In this document: in pieces, positions 37,169 to 48,421 of the stretch
Numbering within the stretch: position 1 is the stretch's first letter
How the letters are laid out: every line of letters starts with the position of its first letter
DNA from: Diphasiastrum complanatum
Taxonomy: Eukaryota; Streptophyta; Lycopodiopsida; Lycopodiales; Lycopodiaceae
DNA length: 64,000 nt
Assembly (NCBI GenBank): GCA_029204225.1
Contig: CM055095.1
Span: 35,491,078-35,555,077 of the forward strand
Direction: 5' to 3'
The notes under the pieces: generated by a model
Told to the model about the DNA's origin: nothing
Databases searched by the model: none
The model's input: the letters and a program-made list of their open reading frames with translations, nothing else
Translations under genes and position numbers: made by a program

Positions 37169-38090
37169 TCAAACTACCAAAGAAATAATCATATGGCAAT
37201 TTGTGTTCATGTCGTCAGCAAGGTTGTCGGTATTCACACATGTCAGCTTGGGCCAATAAATATTATTTTTCGCCTTTGTGTCAGAAAACGGTTCTCGAAG
37301 CGACCAAATAGTAATATGGATTGGTGCGCATATAAGTTGGTGCGTCAAGATTCCGTGCCATGGAGGTATTGCTTTGCAAAAAGAGCTGATGGCGCCAAGT
37401 TGGTTGTGGATCAAGGAGTTTGACTGCTTCTTCATGAGTTTTGCATCAATCGAGGTCTGAAAGAATCCGCCTTGCTCCTTGGTTTGAAACTTCTTGGCGA
37501 ACTCTTGAGATATTAGTAGTCCCTTGATAGGTGCATTCAGAGTGATCCTATGCCTTATTGAGGGTGCTTCTGCTGCCAAGGCATATTCCTCTTGTGGATC
37601 GGGTTGAGGGGAGAGAGGTGGTGAATGATTAGATTTAGCAATGCGTTGAGATTCAGGAGAAAATTGGGGTTGGATGAAGGAAAAGTTAGTTGTGTCAAGG
37701 GGGTTAGAAGCGAAAAAGTGAAAGAGATGTTGGGAGGAAGTATCACCAGTATCCTACAAGTTGGTTGGTGGAGGAGCTGTCAACACTTGAGCTGGGCCTT
37801 GAAATGTGAACCTCTGATGGCTGCTGAAAACCTGCCCCATCACCACCATCTGATCCATCGTAGTGATCTCCTGATTGGTGAAATTGGGCATGCTCCGCAT
37901 GGACACAAGGTACCGATTGAGTGGCCGCCTTTAACTTTTCTTCCAAGGTGGCAATATGTTAGTTTAGGGCCTCGACTGAGGTAGTATATGATTTTTGCAT
38001 TTTGCTATGTTGATCGATCATGGCCTTTAACTTTTGTGCCAACTGTTGATATGCCACCATTGGTATCTAGGTTCTCTCGAAAATAGCTGG
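37169..38090 (-). pseudogene. Unrecognised coiled-coil ORF (retroelement-associated)
   Basis: The minus strand reads 'AYQQLAQKLKAMIDQHSKMQ' and 'HIATLEEKLKAATQ' (about 37910-38060, heptad-like), with one stop between them. A Ser/Asp/Gly-rich linker follows, and then 37579-37169 with 'IKGLLISQEFAKKFQTKEQGG'. Frames shift near 37750 and 37580. No family recognised. It abuts, in opposite orientation, the accessory ORF starting at 38138. Confidence 0.4.
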
Positions 38091-38137
38091 AGGTGCAAAA
38101 TCTGTGAAGTTGACCTATTCCAACTGATCCTTCATAG

Positions 38138-39534
38138 TTGAACGTGCTGCCGTTGTGGCTACTAAGGCTGTTTGCTGAAGCCGAAAAGAAGTTGGCCCAG
38201 CAACAAGCTGATCGCTTGGAAGACTACGTCAGCTCTCTGCAAAATGCCCTGAAAACCGCACAGGATCAAGTGGATAAGGTCGTGCAGGGTGCAAAGCAAC
38301 AAGTACAGCTGCTGAAGGGTCAATTACAGATGGCCGAACAAGATCGCACGCGGCTTCAAGGTGAATTGGATGCGACCACCCTTGAACGTGATGCGTATCT
38401 TCAAACGCAAATACCAGAGTCACACCGACGAAAATTGCGTATTTGTTCAAGAAAGTGGAGACATACAAAGTGGCCCTTCCATGGCCGCTTTGATAGGTTC
38501 AAAGGAGCAGCTTCAACCGAGTTGGCATACGCTAAAGAGACTATCAACGCCTATGAAAAAGACGTCGCTCAAGTGTTGGAAGCCGGACCACAAATCCCCG
38601 TACCGGTCATGCCGCAATTCTCCCCTTCGCGCCAAGAAGCTGTACCAATGGATACAGGGGTAGATTCGAGCATGGACCAGGAGAAGCTCCAGATATAGCA
38701 GAACAATCGCCAATCCTACCAGTAGTACAAGTAGGTCCAACCTCATCAAGGACCACACCTCTATTCAGAAGGCCCATCAGCGTCGAGGACCAGATCCAGA
38801 CCTTCTTAAAGCAACACCCACATGAGTCCTCACGTGGTGGATGGGTTCTAAAGTTTAAGACCTCTGAGATCGAGGCCGGCAAAGAATTGGACAAAATACC
38901 TGCATTGGGAGAGCAACCGCAATGGAGAATCACTGTTTTTGAAAAAACTTCGGAATCAATTAGGAATTATGTCGCTAGCCCTCGCCAATTGCAGGTAGAT
39001 CCCTATTATGTGCCAATGCCGCAAAGGGATAAATGAAAAGATTTGGGATTGGCTATGGACAAGATCACCATCCATACGCCCAATTGGCCAATCATCCATC
39101 AGTCCTACAGCTGAACAATCTCAGTGGATTTCCACCATGCCTTACAGGCTTATCAGAGAGAATATGTCCACTCTCCAGATCCAACAGTGCGACAATCGGC
39201 AATGTTTGCTAAAGATCTAACTCTGTTGACGTCAGTGGCAACCAGATGGGACGATTGCCTCCCTCCTCTGGCATTCGATCCAAATAAGCCGATGGCCTCA
39301 GAGCAAATCAAAGATCAGTTGTCGGTTGCTCGTTTATATTTTTGTGCAGCAATGATGGGAGGCTCCCAGGAATCACGCTTCACATCATGGACAATCTCAA
39401 AGTGGATTGCCGGAGCCCACCGTTGTTTTATGCCACACAATTTGGATTTTAATACTGCACGTCTCGATTTTATGGAGAAGGTGCAACACCATTTAATCAA
39501 GATTCGGCGCGAAGCCAATAAAAGTCCCCCATAA
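38138..39534 (+). pseudogene. Accessory coiled-coil ORF of a Gypsy-type element (family seen twice here)
   Basis: N-terminal coiled coil ('QQADRLEDYVSSLQNALKTA', 'QLLKGQLQMAEQDRTRLQGE'; about 38170-38400), then 'STELAYAKETINAYEKDVAQ', a Pro-rich linker and a conserved block 'FRRPISVEDQIQTFLKQHPH' followed by ESSRGGW (about 38760-38850). A C-terminal globular part (39124-39534) contains 'AKDLTLLTSVATRWDDCLPP' and 'LYFCAAMMGGSQESRF'. Breaks: compensating shifts near 38430-38500 and 38690, stops near 39034 and 39112. The block with P-H-E-S-S-R-G-G-W recurs on the minus strand at 62.0-62.15 kb. Role unknown; it is not gag, protease or pol by motif. Confidence 0.5.
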
Positions 39535-39540
39535 CTGCAT

Positions 39541-40085
39541 ATTGCAGGTGTCGTGGGACCGCCACCAGTTTTGGTGGGAGATACTATTGGAGGGTTTGCG
39601 GATCTCAAGGCAACCCTAACCCTAGCTAATAAGTGAAAGGGAATTGGCACCCTGCTTGTGTGAGTCCAACCCAATGATCACATAGTTATTTGATTGATTA
39701 CTTAAAAGTCAATAAAAGGACTTTAGGCCTTTTTGCGGGACTTTTAATGTCGCACGGCCTAAATGTCAAGTTAGTGAATGAAGTTGGGTTTCCCTCCAAT
39801 TTTGATGGTTCCCACACTTTTTTAAATTTGAATAAAAAGAGAGGCAAGAATGGACCAATAGGATTCAGAGGCCAGGGTCCTCCTCTCTACTATAAGAAGG
39901 GACCAACTCGAGTTGCTCCTCATGTTCATTTCCTCGTTTCAATAAAGCAGATTGGTTCTCTTCAGAAATGGGTTGATGAATGTCCTTGTTCTTCTTCTTT
40001 CCTTCTCCATCTCCCATGCTTTCTTTGGATTTTTGCTAATTGTTGGATCTGATTGCTATTGGAATTGCATGTTATTATACTTTTT
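39541..40085 (+). other. Non-coding, LTR-like tail
   Basis: No gene. A TATA-like CTATAAGAAGGG near 39890 suggests an LTR of the element carrying the accessory ORF. LTR ends not resolved. Confidence 0.35.
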
Positions 40086-40086
40086 A

Positions 40087-40087
40087 T

Positions 40088-40182
<95 letters not shown>
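40087..40182. repeat. (GA)n microsatellite, ~95 bp
   Basis: GA array with one interruption (GAAAG) at its left end. Confidence 0.96.
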
Positions 40183-40185
<3 letters not shown>

Positions 40186-40381
40186 GTGTAAGCTATCTTT
40201 GTTGTGGATCGTAGAGTTAATGGATCGTAGTGTTAACAAATAGGGTTAATGGATGTAGAGTTAGAGTTTGGATCTTCCATTCATGCTGAAATTTGAACTA
40301 AAACTATCGCTCTCATGGGAACGAACCTACGCGTGACAACTAACTCCGTCTCTATGATGCTAGATTGACTAGATCTTGGAT

Positions 40382-41341
40382 TCAGGTTAGGCAAGGAAAG
40401 AAACCCACTACACCACCCCATGAGTAGGACCTAGAGGCATTGGCTAATGGCACTACCTCTTGGGTTGATATCATAGAATTTTCAATTTCTAGCTCCCTAG
40501 TGATTGCTTCTTCAATAGTTTTTGGAGCTGATTTCCTCACATCTACTTGAATAGCGTAATTCAATCCTTTTAAGTAAAGTGACAGAATCCAATCTTTAGG
40601 AGGGGCATTGGTTCCAAATTGTCTCACCAATTCCTTAGTTTTCCAATTGTACTGAGACACTGTCTCTCACTCTTTCTGTCTACAACCCGTAAGAGCATAG
40701 ATCAGATGGTCTCTAGATTTCAGTACTTGAAATTCTCCTAGGAATTTAGTAATAAAGGCACCCATACTCAGTATGGAGTACGGTTCCAAACGGTAATACC
40801 AATCACTGGCTCCCCCAAACAATGTCTCAGTGAATAACAACATTTGGTGATCTTCGTCCGTTATCCTATTAATCCAATAGGACCGGTAAAAGTCATTTAC
40901 ATGTTTCTCGGGATCTTCTTGAGAGGTAGCCCAATAAGAAGGCATAGCTTGGGTTAATGATTCAGGTTTGGTCACATTCGGACCAATGGGTATGGCCTGA
41001 GCACCTCTTACGACTTGGTTCGCCATTTGGTTTGGATTCAAATTCTCCCCATTACTTTCGGAAAAATCTTCCTTGGAATCAGGAACAACGTCTATAGTCT
41101 TGGCTGATAAATCAGAAATTTCTTCCAAAGGTAATTCTACCTCGGTATTTTCAGGGTCTCTAAATGTACTACTTATGTCCGCCAACTCTGGTTCTAGGGG
41201 AAGGGATATAGAAGTTTGTCCTAATCTCTCTAGGATAGTATGACTTCTTGTGCGATATGCAATGCCCTCACCGAGACTAGGGGTTTTTTGTTTCTCAATC
41301 AGTGACTTCAAGTATGAACTGAGTGAATCTTCATCAGACAT
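40382..41341 (-). pseudogene. Gypsy gag
   Basis: Minus-strand Gag starting MSDEDSLSSYLKSLIEKQ at 41341. An acidic N-terminal region leads to the Retrotrans_gag core: 'WATSQEDPEKHVNDFYRSYW', 'LFGGASDWYYRLEPYSILSM', 'FITKFLGEFQVLKS'. After 'CRQKE' an in-frame TGA (about 40664-40666) is followed in the same frame by 'ETVSQYNWKTKELVRQF' and the rest of the core to 40382. The stop is compatible with CGA-to-TGA. The ATG lies only ~90 bp from a PBS, so the leader is very short. Downstream pol is missing. Confidence 0.85.
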
Positions 41342-41430
41342 CCAACAATAGGATTTGGGAACTAATTATTCAGTTGGCACCTCACTATACCTCCAAATAC
41401 AATAGAGCCAGAATCGGAAGGAACTCGTGC

Positions 41431-41450
41431 TCCTCCCGGCAGACGCACCA
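41431..41450 (-). promoter_or_regulatory. Candidate Gypsy primer-binding site
   Basis: Minus strand TGGTGCGTCTGCCGGGAGGA, positioned between a possible LTR end (..CATCA) and the gag start 90 bp on. The cognate tRNA was not worked out. Confidence 0.6.
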
Positions 41451-41451
41451 A

Positions 41452-41546
41452 TGATGGGTTATAAAATGGACCCTAAACAAGTTATCGATGCGAAGAAAAT
41501 GGTAAAGGAGTCGGTCTATATCTCGATTACAGTTCAAGCTATTATC
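41452..41546 (-). repeat. Candidate very short LTR (95 bp)
   Basis: Minus strand TGATAATAGC...AACCCATCA, i.e. TGAT...ATCA ends, 1 nt from the PBS. If real, this is an unusually short LTR for a gag-bearing Gypsy. No 3' LTR copy was found near 40.3 kb, so it rests on position and termini only. Confidence 0.4.
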
Positions 41547-41758
41547 AATTCTTGAGACTGATTGATCGTAGAGACCGAGCCAATCAATTGTTCGAAGGCT
41601 TTCTGGTCCTCTTCAGTCCAAGTAAAAGGTTCATCCTCCTTCAAGAATCTCACTAGTGGAGAGATGAGGGAAGAGTAGTTGCTAAGAAACTTCCTATAAT
41701 AACCCGCTCTTCCTAGGAAATATCGTAACTCATTTGCAGTGGTGGGGGGTAGCATCAC
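41547..41758 (-). pseudogene. Gypsy RT thumb fragment
   Basis: 'MMLPPTTANELRYFLGRAGYYRKFLSNYSSLISPLVRFL' to 'WTEEDQKAFEQL': the RT connection region before RNase H. It is cut near 41590 and again at 41760. Apparently the insertion target of the short-LTR element. Confidence 0.85.
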
Positions 41759-41759
41759 T

Positions 41760-44150
41760 TCCGGTCAGTCAAGGTCGTATGGGTTGGGCAATGGCCGCTA
41801 GGGTTTCTTAGAATCAATCGGCTTATACCTTGCTTATTAGTGATCCTCAATAACCGAAGCAAATGTTTACAAAGTTCGTTCTTATTCAGCTATTAGATAG
41901 CACTATAGTTTTTCAGTCAAAGCAGCGTGATTTTTATAGTTCACAAACAACACTTTGCTTTAATGTGTGTTCATAAACAAAACCTTCAAGTATTAATCAG
42001 CAAATCAAACGAGATGTAAGTTCAGTGTTTTCCTTAGTGCGGCTAGATAGGCCTTACAAATGCCAAGCGTTCAGCTTACCAAGTCTATACCAAACCTTCG
42101 GCTAACGTTTAGTTTCCAGAGGCTTTAGAAAAATAGCTCATTAGTCAACCAATGAGATTGTTGTGAATACACTAAAACTCTTAAGCAACCGAGGTCTAAA
42201 CACAGTCGATAATTTTCCAAAACAATCGTTAGCTATTAGAGTTGTAGATTTCAATCTGGCAATCTTCAAGGATAGCAAAAAAAATTTAAAGATTAATCAT
42301 AAGGGGGCCACCAAGTAGTAGGCAGCAAATGTGCCACAATAAGGAAAATGGCCTGCAAACCAGCACGTTACCAGGGTAGCAAATGAAATAGGGTGGCCGT
42401 AGTGAGCAAGTTAGGGCCCCTGGCCTCAGATTGGAAGTCGGCTGAGTTGCCACAGGCAGGGCAGATGGGCAAACCCACGCAAACAGGGTCGCAGGTCTGG
42501 AAGATGGGATGGGCCGCAGGTGGAAATCGTAGGGTAGAGATGAACAGCCTCAGGTTGGAGGGATAGGTCACAGGTGGAAGGAGCGGATCAAAAGGCAGGG
42601 TCGTAGAAGTAATCGTTGATGAGGGAGCGATGGATCACAGGAGGAAGAGTGGGCCGCAGACTGTGGTGGAGGGTTAGAAGAGTGCAAATCAGCCTCAACG
42701 AGCAGATGGACGACGGGCTAACAGCAGGGAGCAGCAGGCGTTGGTTAGGGAGCGTGTCAGGTGGGAAGATGGTCCGACACAACTTTTTCTACCACGCAGG
42801 CAGGAAAAAGAGGGAGCCACAGGGCTGCGTTTAGAATGCTGATGTACAAACTCACAGGCATAGGTAGGGCGTGGGACAGGCAGTATGATGGTCACTAATC
42901 AGGTTGTGAGATGGCTGCAGATCCAAGGCTGCAAATAAGTAGGAGGAAGGCCTACAAACCAGTGATCTATAAGTCTCAAAAATCAGTCTTCTGACAGGCT
43001 GGTTAATTGCTCACAAATCAATGACTTTTGAACTACAATTAACTCATAAATTAATGAGACTCCACCCCACAGATCTGTAATGAAAATTCAATCCAAAACA
43101 GTATTTACAAGAAACAGTAGACAGGCAAGAATTTTGCTCCTGCATCAACAAATTTTAGACAAGAATAACTGGATTAGGGACTCCTGAACCACAAACACAA
43201 GAAATCTTCACATTCATATGCCTGCAAAAAGAAATGTCAGCAAAGTTCCCCACACTTTCAACACCTGCAACCATAGGGTTAGAGGCAGCAGCGACAAAAA
43301 ATGAATCTGTTAATGGACAACAAGGGATCTCCTAATTCCCACAATCTGCAAACAAATGTCACAGACAGCACAGAGATACAAAATGAAGTCCCACAATACC
43401 AGGGTCTGCAATCACAAGATAAGAGACTGCAAAAGTAAACAACACCAAATTTGATTCCACAAATGAAATGGTGAAAACACAATGCTAAAGATCAAACCAG
43501 TGAATCAATAGTAGTGAAATGAAATACACAGCAAGCTGGAAGAGGCTGAGAGTGGAGGCACCAAGCACAACAGCTTCTTCTCCTTCCTTCTCTCTTCACC
43601 TTCTCACCAAGAGCTCTTTGCACACAAGTTTCTCTCTACAAGCTTTTCTCTCTCTTTCTCCAAGAAGGTGAATGAATAATGAACAATGGTTAAATGCTAC
43701 GTAGAGGCTGGCCCCTTCTAATGCTAGAGAGACTGCGGCCCAAAGAGGTGCACCTCTTCATGAATGGGCATCAATAAGGGCTTTTTGGCAGTTGGGCCCA
43801 AACTTAAGGGCAGAGCCCCCATTTTTGTTTTAAATCACTAAAGTGGCCTACGATAAATAAAACTGCCATTTAACTGGTTTTCAAGATGAACTGGCACCTC
43901 CTAGCCCCGACAAACCCGGGAACTAGGGGCATAGGCCTCTTGAATAAATTTAAGTCCAGCGTAAATTAATTAATAGACAAAGTTTCAACAAAAGTGCAAC
44001 CGGCCATAATGGGTCATTTACGTGTCATTTTTAAATAGTTTCACATCGGCGTAATAGCGTGTGACGATGATTTTTCGTCAAAAATAACTTGAAAAATGGG
44101 TCTTTTTTCCCGCAAACAAAAAATTTGGTTTTTCATTTTTGCTTTGGATT
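41760..44150. other. No gene recognised; long non-coding stretch
   Basis: AT-rich flanks surround a notably GC-richer block (about 42360-42950) with G-rich plus-strand composition and no conserved ORF. Minus-strand sequence around 43560-43680 is pyrimidine/purine-biased like a transcribed leader. Could be a long, decayed LTR. I cannot support a specific call. Confidence 0.4.
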
Positions 44151-44363
44151 AAGACAAAGGTAGCTGTTGTTGTTGTTCTCTTAAAGCTTGGATTGAGCTT
44201 GCAAATAGTAGGCATGGATTGCGCTTATAAACAATAAGATTGAATGAGTAGAAGTAAAATGTTTTTTATTTGCATTGGATGTAAGAATTAAAGCATTTCT
44301 ATCATTCTAATTTGAGCACTTGTTGTTATATTTGCATAATAGGAAAGCACACAAGCAACACCA

Positions 44364-45273
44364 ATGGATCAAAACCCAACTTTTGATTTATCAAACCCAT
44401 CCAATGTGGCACAAGCTCTTGAACTTTTATACCTACAAATTCAATCCACTAATAAATAGCTTCTTGAAACTAATCAAAAGAACCAAGACTTGGAGTCTAG
44501 GTTAGCCAACCAGAAGAAGCATGTAGTTTCACCTCCTGTAAAACTGTTTAAGGGGGAGAAGAAAGATAGGAACTTACAAGTGGTAAGTTCATGGCTTAAT
44601 GTTTGGAACAAATACTTTGGCATGAACCAATTCCCTTAATGTGAAAAGTTATTTACTGTTACTATGTTCCTTGAAGGAAGAGCCTTAGTATGGTGGGATG
44701 ACCTAGTTGCAAAAGGCAATCAACCTTGTACATGGGATGATTTTTGTATAGTTTTTAGGGAATACTTTCTACCACTATTAGATGACTATGAACACTTTCA
44801 AAAGTTGAGTCAGATAACAATGAATAAAGGTTTGGAACAGTTTATTCAAGACTTTTATGAGTACTTGAATCCACTTTATAGTGACATTCCACCTAAGGTA
44901 CAAATGTTAATGTTTATTGATGGGTTACCAAAAGATTATCAAGTGAATGCTCGTAGGAACCATCCAAAAACCCTTGAGGATGCTATTAGAACTGCAAAGT
45001 TTTTTGATGACACACATAGCCACCTAGGAGTCAACAGCCTAATGAGTAGAAAAAAGTTTTTCAATCTAAGAGAAAGGATAGGGAAACTGTTAGTGAAACA
45101 CATCCCAATTCCAATAATCCTATGAAAGCCAAGAAAAACTTTAAAAACTATCGGGGTGGCATTGATAAGACTGAAGCTCGTAAGAAGAACCTGTGCTTCA
45201 AGTGCAATGGCGAGGGTCACCTTGCACGAGATTGTGTCAAAAAACCAGCTTCTACCTCAGGTAATCTATCTTG
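44364..45273 (+). pseudogene. Gypsy gag
   Basis: Starts MDQNPTFDLSNPSNVAQALE at 44364, with a short coiled-coil-like N-terminus and the Retrotrans_gag core 'LEGRALVWWDDLVAKGNQPC'. 'FIDGLPKDYQ' follows. A frameshift near 45050 leads to a zinc knuckle CFKCNGEGHLARDC (about 45193-45234) and a stop near 45273. In-frame TAG at 44457-44459 and TAA at 44637-44639 both replace codons compatible with Gln. Followed by protease and RT of the same element. Confidence 0.88.
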
Positions 45274-45283
45274 AAGTAATGAG

Positions 45284-46009
45284 ATGGATGTTTGTTTTCT
45301 TAGTTCTTTAGTTTTTGGTCCTAATGACCTTATTTGCATTAAAGGTAAAGTTAAAGATCAAGTTGTTAATGTCTTTTTTGACACAGAATCCACTCATAAC
45401 TTTATTAATGTAAATTTGGTGCAGACGCTAAACCTTCCCACCAGAAAAAATGAGAAAAAATATTGTGTGACAATGGCATCAGGAATAAATTCTGCGTTTA
45501 TAGATTATGTTGTTCCTGATTTAGAATTGCACATACAAGACTACTTTGAAAAACTAGAAGTTGCATTAGCAAAGGTGGATATTTTTCTCGGGCAACAATG
45601 GCATTTTGATAAGAATAAGTCATTGAAAATTGATTTTGTTGAAAAATCTTTATCTTTTATGCATGAGAATTCTTTGATTAAGATCATGGCTAGTTTAAAT
45701 GTTAGCACTGAAAATGTTAGCCCTTATTCTAAACAGGAACTTAATTCTATCATAAAGAATTTTGATTTTAAAGTTTATTTATGTGTTCATAATGATATCA
45801 TTTGCTGCAATGATGAAGAACTTATCATAAATGCCATGAAGATACCCAGTGAGAACACTACAAAATTTGAAGCCTATAATGAACTTAGGCAAGAATTCAA
45901 TGATGTTTTTTTAGACCTTCATGTAGGTTTACCCCCAGAAAGGATAGTTGATCATAAAATTGACCTAATACCTACTTGGAGCAATTCCAATTGCACAGCG
46001 TCCTTATAG
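45284..46009 (+). pseudogene. Gypsy retropepsin and RT leader
   Basis: 'VVNVFFDTESTHNFINVNLV' is the protease active site, but with Asp-Thr-Glu in place of Asp-Thr-Gly (a G-to-A change would do this). It continues through 'DIFLGQQWHFDKNKSLKIDF' (the ILGMQWL-type block) to the RT N-terminus 'FNDVFLDLHVGLPPERIVDH', with a frameshift just before 'AQRPYRM'. Confidence 0.85.
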
Positions 46010-46010
46010 G

Positions 46011-46607
46011 ATGAGTGCATCGGAAGAGACTGAGGTAAACAGACAATTACATGATTTTCTGAAAAAGGGGTGGGTACAACCTAGTAAATCTCCTTGGACA
46101 TCACGAGTGGTTCTGGTTGCCAAGAAGGATGGGACTATAAGGTTTTGCGTCGACTATAAGAAATTGAACAAGGTAACCGTTAAGAATAAATATTCACTAT
46201 CACGGATGGATGATCTAATAGACTATCTTGGTGGTGGTGTTGGGTACTTTTCCAAGATAGATCTAAGATCGGACCACCATCAGATTCGCATTAAGACAGA
46301 AGATATACCAAAAACCAGGTTTCGAACTCGCTTTGGTCACTACGAATTTTTGGTGTTATCTTTTGGTTTGACCAATGCACCGGCAACTTTCCAACAGATG
46401 ATGAACGATTTGTTCAGGCCATATTTGGGAAGATTTGTAGTGGTATTCTTAGGTGATATCCTAGTGTTCAGGCAACTTAGAATTGTCTTGGACATCCTAA
46501 GATGGGAAAAACTCTTTGCCAAGGAGTCTAAGTGTGACTTTTTTGCTAAGGAATTGTCCTACTTGGGACATAAGATTTTCGAACAAGGAGTGGAGATGGG
46601 TACTTGA
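46011..46607 (+). pseudogene. Gypsy reverse transcriptase, truncated
   Basis: '[27 protein letters not shown]', '[14 protein letters not shown]', '[20 protein letters not shown]', then '[11 protein letters not shown]'. The catalytic DD is GD, and a short deletion follows, before '[17 protein letters not shown]' and '[10 protein letters not shown]'. Cut at about 46607 by the Copia-derived element. RNase H and integrase are absent. Confidence 0.92.
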
Positions 46608-46829
46608 TTTTCAGGTTGGAGTCTGTACTCAGACAATGTTTCACACGTGTACAACCATAAAGTACACTTACCTTCAATTTATGATTGTTCTTGTTAAGAT
46701 TTTGTGTCTAGAATTGATCTAGATTGATCTTAATCTGAAGTAGATTGATAGATCAAGTAATCTGGCAACCAATCTCTCTTGAGGATCAGATTAGGATCCA
46801 CTCTTGGTCCTTTTTGTACTTTTTGCAGA
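46608..46829 (+). repeat. 5' LTR end of a Copia derivative
   Basis: Non-coding sequence between truncated Gypsy RT and a Copia PBS. Contains ACACGTGTA at 46643. It does not obviously align with the 3' LTR candidate at 50530, so it may be only the 3' portion of the LTR. Confidence 0.5.
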
Positions 46830-46842
46830 TGGTATCAAAGCC
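46830..46842 (+). promoter_or_regulatory. Copia-type primer-binding site
   Basis: TGGTATCAAAGCC, one base different from the standard TGGTATCAGAGCC. Confidence 0.8.
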
Positions 46843-48421
46843 TAGTACAAGAGGTTTTGTTGAAATTGATAGGGTTAATCCAAATCAAAGCCAAAATTAG
46901 CAGTTTTTTGAAAACTAGTCAAGTTTTGTGTGGTGAGTTGGATTGCTATCCTCAAAATTTTTGGTCCAGATCTTGTTGTGGGCTATAGGAACTCTTTTCA
47001 CACGTGTGAGGCCGTACAGCTCCGATTTTGACTGAGAAATTTCAAAAATTTGTAAAATTTGACTCACATACCCAATTTGAGTGATTTTTGTTGCAAAATC
47101 AAGCATTTTCTATAGTGAATCTAATCCCTTGATTAGTTCTTGGATTAGATCAGCCAAGAAATTAAATTTGAAGCTTGAATTAGGTACATTAATTGATTAT
47201 CTTTGATTTTTTGAGTGCATGTTGAAGTTGAGAGAGATTTTGCTAAAAATCATAGATTAAGGAGTAATATGTGAGGTGAGAGGTTGAAATCCATTGTACC
47301 ATCACTCTAGATTTCTTTAAGAGTGATAGGTCAAGTTTAGAAGCATCAATTTGCTAGAAAACATCCTTGGATCTGTCCTCCAAGTGAAACCTTTGAGAGT
47401 TTCTAGTGCATATAGAGCATCTATGCAAATCTTTTATAGAATTTGACATAGATTGGCTTCAATTGAGAGTTCTAGAAAAGAGATTGAGATCCAAGTCACA
47501 TTGATCAACCCTACTCAATTTGTTTGAGTGATTGTAAGGTTTGAAAAGAGTCATTAAGGTGTCTATGACAAATGTGTAGAGAGAGATCTAATTTTCTAAG
47601 AGTTCCTTCCTTTGTAGAGGGCAAGATCTAGAAGCTCAATATGTGTTGTTATTGGTGAAGAATTTGGCTTCTCCTATGTGATCAAATCTTTCTAAGTGGC
47701 ATTAGCTCTTTGAAGCACAATATCTCAGTGAGAAAAATCACAACTTTTGATTTTGAATTTCATTCCAAGTCTTAAAAGGTAGAGCAATTGGTGGAATCCA
47801 ATAGGAGTGATTGAATTCAATTTGTTGAGCAAAAATTGACATAGTATGTATGAAACTCAAATTAGTTCTATCCAACTTTCTTTGTGAGAGTGTGAGGGTC
47901 AATTTGTGATCCCATTGGATGTCTAGAATGAGGAGGAGTCCATATTTGAATATTCATGCATGGGTGAGATCTTTGTGAATCTCTAGTTGTCTAAATTTTT
48001 AAGCTTTGTGAAAAATTGGTGGTAGAGTTTGTTTTCAAATCAAATCAAATTCATTCTAAATCTCAAGAGTGAGATTATTTGGTTCAAGAGTGAGTCCAAA
48101 GAAGTGATTAAGCTTGATTTTCATGTGTTTGAAACAAAACCCATCTTCTGTTCAAGAATCTCAAGTGTTGAGAGAACTAGTCAAGTGAAAAGGAAAATCT
48201 AGGTGTCAAATCTTTTCATATCCATTTCAACTTTCAAAAAAGAGAGTCATTGGTATTTGATGAGTCCAATAGGAGATTGGATCTAATTTCTTTTGTGATT
48301 TGATTCAAAGATTGTGTGCTTTTGTCTTAGTGATCAAAGCAAAGTTTCCAAGTGACTAGTCATTAGTTTGAAGATTGATTCTTAGGTTTGTGCTAGATCT
48401 TTTGTAGATCATTCTAGATTA
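46843..48421 (+). other. Long Copia leader (1.6 kb)
   Basis: No ORF above background. ACACGTGTG at 47000. A leader of this length before the ORF is longer than usual for Copia. Confidence 0.55.

Noticed and set aside
42368-42895. Several ~65-75 codon ORFs in a GC-rich block
   Set aside because: No recognisable motif and similar length on both strands; likely chance in GC-rich DNA.
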